Source: Stichopus chloronotus (taxonomy: Eukaryota > Echinodermata > Holothuroidea > Aspidochirotida > Stichopodidae). Taken from it: DNA of 64,000 bases. Both the position numbers and the translations under genes were made by a program. The notes under the pieces were generated by a model. It was not told the origin of the DNA. It made no database searches and saw only the letters and a program-made list of their open reading frames with translations. Location of the stretch: contig CM037843.1 in NCBI GenBank assembly GCA_021234535.1, positions 14,401,677 through 14,465,676 on the forward strand, written 5' to 3'. Of the stretch, positions 1 to 12,200 are shown piece after piece. Position 1 is the first letter of the stretch. Each line of letters opens with the position of its first letter.

Positions 1-1260
1 TCTTGTGTCTTAGTGTTCAGAGGTTAAGATCAGAGGTGAAACTCCCCCTAGATTGCAGTGTTGATGAAGGGCAAAACTGGTAAATAGGTGACCCCTATGG
101 TCTGAAGTTGTGTCTCCCAGCAGAATTTAAGGTCACAGATCAGACAAAGATCATTAAATATCTCAAATTGACTGTGTTGAAAAAGTGTGTCACACCTCCC
201 CTCTGGACAGTAAGTTGATTAAACTTCAAATATCGGTCGATATAGGTTCCAGAGAGTGACAGTGTTCGCCGAGTCGATGACATCATAGGTCAAGGGTCAC
301 GGTCATCACAGTACACCATACAGTACGGTAGAGTCTGGCAGTACGAGATGCCAACATAGCTTATTACATCTTCCTTTTCCATGCAATATGACATATTATT
401 TCAGCCTATGCAGCCATGTTGTTTCCGGCTGAGTGATTATGTCTGATAACATCGTCGTTTTCCATGCTTTGGTAGCACTCTCACCAATCTGCAGTTGTAT
501 GATGAGGATTTGAGTGACATATTGGTGGGAAAAAATGAAATAAACCGTGCGGACTGGCAGCTTGCTGATCTGAGAAGTACAGGAAGAAATTACTTTGATG
601 GACATGTGATTTCTACAATGATCATTTGCGCTAAAGTACAAGGAAAATAATCAAATATACTAGGTGAAAATTTTTTAGAGTTTTCCTCCACCTACATTGA
701 ATTAATTCCACCAGCTGGACCAGCAATACCGAAGGCTGTATTTACTCATTACACCCAACAACCTTGACGAATACATATAGCTGTCCTTCTCAGGTGGTAT
801 CATGACACCACTTTCGAATTGCCCTCGTTTCAAAAGCAGCGAAATAGCAGCCTTCACAACATCAGTGAAAAAAAATAATCTGAAGATTCAGGAAAGGTAG
901 ATTTGCTTACTTGTTTTGCTTTGTGATTTCCTTTCCAACTGTAGGACCAGTTAAGATCACCTGCCCTGTTTAGCAGTGTGAACAGGCTGTTTGATAAAAT
1001 TATATCCATTTGAGGAAAAATGGGTAAAGTATTTGTGAGAAAGACATGGATGCAATTCTGCGCAGATGTCCTCTAGAAAAGCCTTAAAGACCATTTAGAT
1101 AATGAGTGGAAAGCTGATGTATTTACAGCCAAATTTTAGGGACAAAGAACCCAAAAAGCCAACAGCCTATGATTTCGAAAAATTAAGTCATAGCCACCAC
1201 TCCTTGGAATATTCAAACTAAATTTCTCTGGAGAATGAATGAATTCACAGCGTGTACTCC

Positions 1261-1409
1261 CTCACCTCATATAACCTATGCGTTACCGTATTGACTGTGG
1301 AACTTCGCTGGTAGATCGAAAGGCTGGACTTTTGCCAGATACACACACACACAATTACCAGAAGCTAGACCATCGTCAATACGGTAATGCATAGGTCATA
1401 TGATGTGAG
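1261..1409 (+). repeat. Foldback element with about 35-bp inverted arms
   Basis: The arm at 1261-1295 and the reverse complement of 1375-1409 agree at all but about four of 35 positions; the shared inner end is ACCGTATTGAC. Partial similarity extends outward to about 1250 and 1420. The 79-bp centre includes a short CA run. It may be a small foldback MITE. Confidence 0.7.
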
Positions 1410-1724
1410 TACGCTGCTAGTAAATGCCCAAAGCAAGAAGTTTTGAGGATTTTTGGTCAAACTTGCTCCAGATTGTCCATGAGTTTATATAGACTTTACA
1501 TAGTCTGTGTGTATGTTTATGGTTCATTCATGATACCGTATGACATCAGGGATGATGCCAGTGCAATATGAGTGCTGGCTTAACAGTTTGAATTAGCAAA
1601 TGTGCCTCACCCTCCTACCCCCTCAGGAATCTACTTCATGTTTCCATCATTCTTTCATTTCCACTCTTTTTCATATTTTATGTTTGTCATTCCTCCATGC
1701 TGAGTGGTTGTCAAGTAGGCTGCA

Positions 1725-1870
1725 TGTGTGTGATGCTGCTTGTAAACACAATATCTCAAGAAGGGTAACCTTCATTGATCTCATTCTTGGTGTGTGGGTT
1801 TGTCCTACTAAGTAGATAATCCCTATCGTTTTTGGTAGAGGTCAAAGTTCATTTGAGGTTACCAGCTGTC
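1725..1870 (+). repeat. AGGTCA repeat family, single degenerate unit
   Basis: The segment matches the unit seen at 61970-62770: TGTAAACACAATATCTCAAG, then AAGTAGATAATCCCTAT, then AGAGGTCAAAGTTCATTTGA. The DR1 core is altered here (AGGTCAAAGTTCA). It lies upstream of the first visible kinase exon. Confidence 0.65.
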
Positions 1871-3257
1871 CAAAACTGTTCAGTCCTTCTATGAGTTCAG
1901 CAGGGAGTGCATAAAGATCAAATTTGTTTGTGATGGAAGGTTCAACAAATTCACATGCTTGTTGCACTTTACAATTTTGCATGCATGCATTATACCTTCA
2001 TCGTGGAAAGGGAGCGATAGTTATCAGTATTTGCGTAGCATGATTACCAAATAGGATTAATTCTCTCCTTCCACCCCTCCTCCCCGCTGTGACGTCCTCT
2101 CTCTCCCATACCCTCACAGATAAAGTTCCTATAGTGTCTTTCCAGTTTGACAATCATCCGAGAGCTAGTGATTTGGGACGTTTCAAGTATATACCATCTA
2201 CCAAATAAGGCAGTTTTAGTTCAGTCTTCTGGAGTTGAATATCTTAGGTTACAGGTTCATGACTAACTGTATCAGCTAGATGCAAATGTTTAAAACTTAA
2301 AACTGCAGACAGGGTATCGACAGTGTCAGACCTTTTCTTTTGGAGGGGGGTAAATTGCAGTTAACCAATGCATCAGGAAGATACTGGTCATAAAGTGCAT
2401 TGCAGCAAAATAAAGCACCAGTATTAGTATTAAGTTCTCAATATCTTAGTCAAACAAAGAGAGCATAGGCAGCTGTGTTAGTCCATTTTGTTAATTCGAA
2501 TAAGCAGGTCCTGTTAGTCTCATCTGAGTATTTGCCAACTATGCCCTTAACTGGACTTCTTTGACATAAAATATAACCATTGTGCAGTTTTACTCAATGA
2601 AAGCACACAACCAGATCCTGAGAGTTAATGAAATTTGAAATGCCGTTACTTTCTCTTTCCAGAAATTTTTTTTGTAATTGAAGCATTTCTTTTAAGGTCA
2701 GGGTACTCCATTAACTTATTCTATCGGTATCATTAAACAAGTCAGTTTCTGTGATTGCCGTGCAAAGTTTTACTAGAGTAACAGTTTATGATGTAATTTT
2801 AAGTTTCACTATGAAACTTTCAATTTATTACTTTCTTTTTTTCATCTTCCTTGTCTGTTGGTTTGTGTGTGTGTTTTTTATATCTCTTCAACTTGATGAT
2901 GTTTTATGTCCACTCATCCTTGTTTTTGTTCATTCAATCCCAGTCTCTCTGTTGGTAAAACCATTTGTCGTTTCCATGCCAAAAGCTGATCTATCATGCC
3001 GATTCATCTCACACTGAGGGCTGGACAACGTGGCCGGGGTGATGGAGGGGTGGGGGGTATTAGAAATGATAGGGAATATATTATTTCAAACAGCTGTTGT
3101 GTGTGATGTGGTAGCATCAGAGAGATTTGTTTAATCAAACTGCAAAAGGTACATCTTCATCTCTTAAAGTGCTTTCTCCATCATTCTTCCTTCCGTCATG
3201 GGTTTACAAATCCAAGGTTCTATACAACATGACCAATATTTCTTTATTCATTTGCAG

Positions 3258-6200
3258 GTAATGTGCGGACTGCCTTTTGGGACCGAGGTTGACTTGTGGT
3301 CCGTCGGTTGTATATTAGCAGAGGTACGTACCAGGACGATGAAATCAACCGGTGTCACAAAGTAGGCTGTATAGACAGGCTACATCATAATGGCACAGTT
3401 CCTGCAGCCCGGAAAGGTCTTTCAATTGAATTTTTCCCTTTTCATACCTGGAAATGTCGATCAAATTCCCGAGCATTCTGGTCCTAAATTTGTCATGTAC
3501 AGGTCATGAAATAGTCAGGGAAAAATCATGAAATTTTATTTTCTGTAAGGTGGTGAAACCCTGTATTTGGGACAGATTACAGGCCAGGTAGATTAATGCA
3601 CCTGTATTCAGTACAAATATTTCAGACATGGTCTAGCTGTGGGAGAAAGACATTGAAAATGTAGCACAGAAATCTCTTCCTGATTAATGAGGAGACTTTA
3701 GAGATAGGAAATTAAGTTCAGCAATTCTCGGTATTTGTTGCTATGGCAACATTGCACATTTGAGATTCTCCCAAATCCATGAATAACAAACGGGTGAAGT
3801 TTTTGGTTTACTGAGGTTCATTTAGGGTTTTTTTTTACGTCTAAGAGGTGTTGTAGGATACACTTAAAGTGTAGCAATATGTGGCAGTATTGTTTATCTG
3901 AAAACAAATTACAAGACATTACTGCAAATTCTTGGTTGTCACTTCAAAATTGAACCTTGAAATTAGGTGCCAGTGCCAAAAATTTAGTTGGGTTTATTGT
4001 AGATTGAGGTCATGTGACATGTATCCAGACAAGAACTGGCTTCACTCAAAAGTTTGCGTAGTGAAACCCTGACTGAAAATTCATTGGAATTATGCTTCTG
4101 CTTCTGACCATTTTTTGAGATGTGGCTTTTCAAAGTTTGATGAAAATGCAAGTATGATGAAATGGAGTGTTGCACAGTGTCAGATTTTCTTTTGTTAGGC
4201 CTTTGTATGTTTTATATCTTAATTCCTTAATTACTGGGTTCACATTGGTAAGTGATGTAAATATTTGTAAGGAAGAAAATACTTGCTCTGAAAACAAATC
4301 CTGAGGGCATATGAGATTCTCAGTTGTCCTTGGAATAAATGTCAAGTAAAACAAAGGATAGCATAAGACATGTCATGCAAGTCCCTCTCTTGAGGTCATA
4401 AATTTGCATATTTAATCAATTTGTATTCATGATTCAGGTATAAGACATGGGTTTACCTGTAAAATTGTATGGAATTTGTCGAAATTTGTGGCTGTGTTCA
4501 ATGAGCAATACAGCCAACATTCCAAAATGTGTTTTACATGTCATGCAACCTTTTAAGTGTTGTGAGAATAAAGGTCACAGCTCTACAAAGTATTGTAATG
4601 TTTTTTATTTGTCAAGACACAATCATGACTAAAAAGAAATGTTCAAGTAGATTGTCTTGTGTGACATCACATATCTCCCATAAATGCAATGTACCATTGT
4701 GAAGTGTAAAATTTGTTTTTAAAGTTAGTAACTTCCAAACAGAGCCCGCTACTGAAATGTGATTTTCAGCAATAAAATTTCCTGTCTCACCGGTAAAGTC
4801 ATTCCCATAACTGCCTATCCTTTTGGTAAAATCTTGAAAATTCAATACATAGGATACGGTTGCTTCAGCTGCAAACATGGTAGAATACCTCATGGTGAAA
4901 AGATGCATCCTTGCTGTCGTACAAGATGGTAAAATGTCAATGGAGGTCAAAGTATGCAATCCTTGTAAACACATCATCTCAAAGAAATCAAAGTTAATAT
5001 GAACTTCAAAGTAGTAAGTTCCTTGGTGAATGTTGGAAACTTGACGATTACTTCTTTTTGTCATGTATGTCAAAGGTCAGTGGAGGTTATAAATGCTGAA
5101 GTTCTTGAAAATGTAATATCTCATGAGGTCAACAGAGGTCAAAGTCTGAAATCTTGTAAAACAAGATATATTGGAAAGATTAAGTTATTCCTGAACATTG
5201 TGGCTTTATTCTTGTGTCTATCAATGCATACCTTGCACCGCTAGTCACTTCTGACCAGTAATTTGAAAAGTGCTTCTCATCTTGACAAGGAATTGCTTGA
5301 AAGGCAGTTCATGTATGCAGTGGACGCTCTCAGTCTCCTGTTTTTGTCCATCCCATCTTGTAAAGTCATGTCTTTAGAGAGTCATCCCTGCAATCATGTT
5401 TCACCCTCATTCCATCTTCTCTTTTTCCCCAACTTAGCTCTTCATCGGACGTCCGCTATTCTTTGCCCAATCCAAGGGACTCATACTCGGAAAGATTTAC
5501 CAGTTGCTGGGACCCCTGCCGATTCACGTCTACCAGAGAGGAAAGTTCTTCCAAGACTTTGAGCACCTCGGTGGGCCTGCTCAACCTTTCATTGGTACGA
5601 GGTAATGGGGGAGGGAAGGATTAAGACCATGAAAGATTGAAGATAGGACAACGTCCCAGCAAAGTGGAAGTCATATCCACGTTGAATGAGTTGATTAGGC
5701 CAATTGACATTGTATAGAAGAAACCGTGACAACGGGGTTTCAATGCTGGGCTTTAACACATTCGCGGATTAGAAGAGACGACGTCGTCGCTATGGTGATG
5801 TATTGTTTAATTGCCATGTGATCTTGGGGTCTGAGATGGTGAAGCTCCTCAGAAAGCATATCTGAAGAACACGTTCTGCAAAGTTGACTTGTGTTTGCGG
5901 GATGCTAGCTGCAAAGTCAGCAAACGTCACTTCCAGAGCATGCTATCGACTTCATGCGAAAATGGAATGAAAAGGAAGCCATTAACTGGCAGCCTCATGA
6001 GAACAATATGAGAATTGTTGATATTTGATATCTAGGTGATTGGAATGTGTTGACAGCTGAGAATATTTTGCAGCCAAAGGTGCAATATTGTTTTCTTAAA
6101 CATAAACTTGTCAACAAGGACCTGCCTCCAGTTGTGGTTCTGAAACCTCCAAAGAATATTGTATATATATATATATGTATAGATGTTAAATTATGGAACA

Positions 6201-9200
6201 ACACTAAAGGAAAGAGAAAGAAACTGTGACTCCAGTGACCGAATTCTTCATAAAAACTAAACAGAGCGGAGAAATTCTCCGTGAATGCAGATGTTAATTT
6301 ATCCCCCCCTTCAGAGTGCAAATAGAAATGGTAGATGTATTATGGTACCACATGGAATTACAATATACTTAACACTGTTTCTGAATGTTATTGGAAAAGG
6401 ATATCTATTTCTTTTTTAACTTTGAAAGTGTCTCAAAGGGAAATTTTTGGTGCCAACCACTGTTAGGCTGACGACAACTTCTGTAAGGCTATCGGTTCAT
6501 TTTGAAGTCGTAATACGACATTTTGCTTTGCATATGAGTAGAACACCATTTCATCTTACGTACGGACATGGCAACGGAGTGTTCTTATTTAGGCATACGT
6601 GTCGAACGAGGGCGAGCGAAGGCCTAGAGGGCATGGTGTCAGCATAGATTTCACTTGCACTATGATTAAGATTAAACTTAATGCATGAGTGAGCATGGTG
6701 TAAGTATAGTCAATCGTGGATACCCACACCCGTGAGTTGTGGGGAGTGAAGTATCCTTGTTTAGGCATACATGCTGAATTTTGTCTCACTTTTTGTTTGT
6801 TAACTAAACTTTGTGGTAGTAGTTTCAGGTCTTTGTGCTCAGATCGTTGTTCCTGCACCAGGGTACCTGAGTACCCGGTGCAAACAGAAGGGGTCGACGG
6901 CTCCCACGTGCAAATTTTCAGAGGACTGCTCACCACAGTGAAAGTACGGAGATAGTACCAATTATGGCTTCACCCAAAGCCATGAATTTATGAATTTATG
7001 AATTTATCTTCAACTTCAAAGTTACTACAGAGCCTCATCATGAGCACAGACTGAAGAAACGTATGCAGTGACAGCATTTTTGTATCTCAAAGGGAGTCAC
7101 GCTTATAACCGATGAAACATTCTCAACTTTGTGTGAAAGTAGAAAATTGATGATATTGTAGTAATTAAGAGGATGTCTGCGGTCTAGTTGTCGTAACTCA
7201 TGCGTCGCACCACGGCAACATGGGTTTGACTCCATGCATTTGGATCATCAAAAGAAGGTGCTTTTACAATTTGTCCTTGTGCAAGGTATTTTGTTTTAGT
7301 CCACGCAGCTGTCAAAAATGATTACCAGCAACGCTGGAGAACGAACCTATTAAAGACCAGAATCCTGTGTGGGGGTTGGGACCCATGTAAAAGTCCCCCA
7401 TATGTTGTGCTATAGAAATAGGAGTTAAGCACTGGCCTTTTAAGCTCAATGGCTTTGGGATGATTTAACTTAAACTATGGTAATCTATGAATATCTTCAA
7501 GTTTGGGAAATACTTACTTTTAGTAGTAATTTTTTCATCTTTTGAATTTTAAAGCCAAATTTTAAGAGAAGTGTTTGCTTCATTATCAAACCTACTGGTT
7601 TTCGTTGAGCAGTAACTAAACAAATATTGACCACATTCGTTGCTGGTGGTTGAAATGCCTTTCAATATTTTGTAAGCGACCAACAGTTTATCCAACCTGC
7701 TTTCCAAACAGTATCCTATTAAATGGTAATGATCATTGTTGAACTAAGGTAAATGTTTGATCTTCTGTCCATAACTTTTGATGCAGCAAGAAGGTCTCGG
7801 GACAGATTAGATAAATGTTTGATACCAGCAAGAAGGAGTGAAACCTTTTGCAGATGATGACAATTTTCCGATGAACTTCAAAAGTAATCCATTTCCCCCA
7901 ATTCGTGTAGCTCTGTGGCCCCCCAGAAGAATGGTGTACTTGCAAGTTGCAAGTTTGACTTAAGTCAGGAAATGCAATTAAATTGCTTCGTCACTGTTTA
8001 AAGCTGTTTGATAAAAAGAAAATTGGTCTTTATCATTAATCTTCCATCTTTCTTTTCCATTTGACACCAACCGGGAAAACAACGTCTCCACCATGTTTCT
8101 TTCAGGATAAATTTGAGTTAAGATTTTTTTTAGTTTGTTCAACTGAACTACTGTGCAAAAATGTTGCTATTCTCACGTATTCAGTTCTGCTAAAGATTTT
8201 ACTTGGCTTGGCGATTTCTTTTTTATTTATTTTCCAACAAATGGACCATGGTATGATAGTTTTAATAGCTTTTTACAAATGCAAAGAGTAAAACTATTTT
8301 CTTGGTGCACTTTTGAAAACTCTTTAGGAATAACAGCTGCACATGCTATACCTTTAGTTTTTCTGGTCAAAGTGATCTATAATGGAACAAACATTGTGTA
8401 ATCAGTCACATGCCCTGAGGATCTGTTTTTAGAGCATGTATTTTCTTCCTTACAAATCTTTATATCTGAGCCACAACAGCATTTTGACAGTGCCGTTTAT
8501 ATGTTGGTACCATCGGAAAGACTTCTGTCCCAAAGGCAGAAAACAAAAGTTGTTCCATGTCAAGTTATCTTTTAAAATGCCATTATGTAATTTAATTACT
8601 TTATCATGTTAGGCTGAAGAATTACATACAGTATTAATCAAATTTCAGGACACTTTGGCTGAGGCCTCATCACGATACTGAGTGGGCAATGATTGCTGTA
8701 CTTGAAAAAATCTATTTGTTTGTTACAATTAATAATTTGCAGAGTCCTTTTGATTTTAGTTTGCTTAGCTCTTTTCTTTGTCTTGCTTTGCAGTTGCAGC
8801 AAACATTTATCCACAGGTTGGAAGAATATTGGAGACCATCCAAAAGAACATGTCCCACACAAAGAATATTCAGTAATGACCATACAACCTATTTTCCCGT
8901 AAAAGTTACACCCACTCGGGTGGCAAGGATATTGAAGTAGTGACGCATTTTTCGATAAATAATGTTCAGCCTCTCGAATAATTCATAATCACAGCATGAC
9001 AACGTAAAGTTGCACAATTTGTTTTCCTTTGATTCTGTGTGATTTCTTCGTCATAGGCTCTGTCGACGTATTCAAAAATTTTGGTGGTTTCAAACGATCC
9101 GTATCCATACAGGAAGCCTCGTAGCAGATTGAAAGTCTTTGACATGTAGTTCAATATTATTATGAACTTTATGAGAATATTTTTAATATTGAGTGGCCTA

Positions 9201-12200
9201 TTCTTTTAATCTTGATAATAGTGATTGGTGGAGGAGAAATTGCACAAGTTTTGATGCTGCTTTTTCTGTGAGTTCGGTATGGCAAAACAGAGTCAAACAA
9301 CTTAAATAATTTTCTGTTAAGTTTTTCGTTTTGTTATTGACATATTTTTTGTTTGTTTGTTTGTTTGTTTGGTTTTCCAGAAACTTTCAACAAATTAAGG
9401 AGTGTTCTATTGAATACTACCTGTGCAGACTTCGTGTCCTTCATACTTGGCTTTCTGTGTTACGACATCGGTGAGTGTGATCACATTTTTCAGGGAATGA
9501 AGTGACTGGGTTCGTATTGCAGTTCCTACCCATGAAAGCTCAATTGCGATTCAGTTTCGTCAGTTTCGTGTAAAGTTTGCAATAGTTGCAACTTGACATG
9601 TTCCCTGGTCCCTACCTTAAAAGTTTAATCTTTTTTGCTCAAATTGTTTGAAGACTTTGCTTTTGGCACAATTTTTGAGTGAGCTCATTTTTCAATTTGT
9701 TCACACAGCATTGTCCTTTAAACATCTGCTAATCGAAATTGGCTGACTACTAACAAATTCAAACATTGATTTGCAATAGACTGCTGATTAATTTGCTCTC
9801 ATTATTTAGTCCCTTGATTTCAAATCAAACACACTTTATCAAGTCAAATTCATGCAATCCACATAGAAATGTAGCCTCACGAATTTTGTGTAAACTTAAA
9901 TGTCAAGCAGCCTCTTACATTTTAAAACGAAACCAAAAGATTTTCGGATCACATTCGAGCACAGATGTGATGAAAATAAGGCTATAACACCCATCACCCT
10001 GTCTCTTGTGCATACCTTGTGTGAGGTTCTGGAGATTCAGTTTCCTACTCTCACATTTTTCTAGGAGTGTGAAAGTCTCTCCAAAAATTAGATTATCGCA
10101 AGTGCAAGCTTTCAAGTGGCACTCGCTTGTTTCTCATTCTCCTACTTTTCAATCCTTCCCACTACTTCTCCTGATGTTTTCTTTAGATTAAAAAATCCAA
10201 CTTTTTTGTACTCCTTTAACTTGCCCCTACTCAAACGAATAAAACAAAAGGGAAAATAATTGTACATTGTGTACTTCAAATAGTCAATTATGGTCAATTA
10301 TAATGGGGAGAATTTGAGGTTTATTCAAGTTTGCAGTTATGGACAAATTAAAAGGTTGTACAACACATTGCTAGCACTTTGTGGTATGCAGTGATGACCT
10401 ACATTTGATCTGCATAATGCTAATTTTCTCTCCTTTTATTGAGAATCATTGTTCGGCTTCATCTTTCATTTTCAACTGGGTCCACTCGAAAACCTGCAAG
10501 CGAGTACCTTCAGCTTTGTCACTGATCACTGCAACACTTTAAATCATTGCTGTTGCATCATTGTAGCCACAGGCAAGGTGCACACCCACCTCCCACTATT
10601 TCTGATACTCTTCCCAGCTCACAGAAATGATAGCGGCTACTTTCAAATAATTCTACTCCTAGTCTTATGTAACTTCTGCAATTGTTGAGCTTGTGCTGGT
10701 CAAAGGGTGGTAGTCCAGTTATGAAAAATTCAGAGCTAGATTGGGAAGAAGTTTCATACAAAAGCAAACAAGAACTATGTTTTTCTTTACAAGCCAAAGG
10801 CACCCTTCCTTGTTAAATTATTATCTTGAGATAAGTACTGACAAGAAACTTCTTTCTTGTATGTTGCCGCAGCATGTTGTATGCAAAATCCACATTGGTT
10901 TTCATGGAGGTCAAAGGTCATGCATTGTCAAGGACGTAAAGATAAATACTTTAAGAGTCTAATATCTCCAGAACCCAAACATCAAGGAAGTTTTCATGTA
11001 TGTGGTAGATACATGTAGTACTTCATAACACTTGTCCAATATTTTGAAGAAGGGTGGAAGGTTATTTTTGGTCAGCAGATGTCAAAATCTTTGAAACCTT
11101 GCTCTTACTTGTAACCCCAATATCTTCAGATAGGTACTTAACACAGGTCTTCGCATTGGCACATAGCTTCATCATATCAAACAAGTTTCCTTTTGTTTCT
11201 GGTAAATGGCAAAGGTCGTATGGGATCAGTGGAGGTCAAATCATACACCGAAGGTATAGTCATGTCATATTGGTGTGGTAATATAAGAAATGATGTTCTC
11301 TGTGCATGGTTTTTGTGCAGGTCATAGGCCATTTGGAGGTAAGCAGCAAGCAGTAGTAAAATGTTGACATGTTACAACCCAAGAACCTTGAGATATGTAA
11401 TAACAGTAAAAGTGATATTTGACTTATAGCTTCATTATGGTAAATACAAGAACCCATTGTCTTTGGTGAGAGTGAATTCGTATGGGGTCAGCAGAGGGCA
11501 AAATATGCCAACCTCAAAAACCAAAAATGTGACAACCATGGAATACTAAATCAAAAATGTGTGTTGAGAAAAGAGTTTCTACAAGATGGCTTTGAGAGAT
11601 TGTATTTTTGTGATTTGTGGAAAACATAAGATTCTGTCTAGCCACAAGTGAAAGTGGAAACTAGCAGAGGTCAAAAGTTCAATGTGAGTCCTAAATTTCT
11701 TTCTGTTTCTATGCCTAGACTCTGTTGTAGGTGTTGAACCATGTGATAAAAGAAACAGTCAAAACTGAGATAAAAATACCCAAAATACCACTTTTCCTAT
11801 GAGCTATTCAAAGGTTTGTGAATGTATGGTAAATTAAATGTTTAAATACCCCTTTCTTAAAAAAAAAGCCACTTGCATTGATCACACCACTATTACAGTC
11901 CAACCTCAGCAGTCATCAGTTTATTATCGCATAAACCACTCCCATTGTGAATTGTGTAAATTGTTTAACAGAATGGTCCATTTGTATCAACATCTTGTCT
12001 TTGTTGGCTGCTTGATAGATCTGCTTAAATAGAATTAGCGCTGTCATTGCTCCCAATGGAGGGGGTAAGAGCCCTCTGCTAGTTGGTGACCTTTAAGTCA
12101 TGCTTGGTGGTAAGAGATAAGTGGACAGGAGATGATTATTTCACTTTCACCTGTTCCATGGGTCATTTTTTTCACTTGGTTGTTTTCTCTCCTCCTGTTT

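Larger units (their letters stand above)
1..3257 (+). other. Intron (or upstream part) of the kinase gene, non-coding
   Basis: No kinase exon was found here, although subdomains I-VIII must be encoded upstream of 3258. It contains a foldback element (1261-1409), one degenerate AGGTCA repeat unit (1725-1870) and T-rich tracts. A pyrimidine tract and acceptor near 943 is followed by a short open stretch without kinase features. Confidence 0.6.

Noticed and set aside
901..1012. Possible exon after acceptor CAACTGTAG near 943
   Set aside because: The open stretch reads DQLRSPALFSSVNRLFDKII, which does not match kinase subdomains VI-VIII, and no donor keeps a kinase frame.
4612..5073. 153-codon minus-strand open frame
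   Set aside because: It overlaps a degenerate AGGTCA repeat array, has no recognisable domain, and is within reach of chance in a 64-kb AT-rich window.
5602..5603. Alternative donor GTAATG of the second kinase exon
   Set aside because: Using it puts the next exon in a frame that loses the conserved CYDIGKRMTVQEA text; the GTACGA donor at 5595 preserves it.
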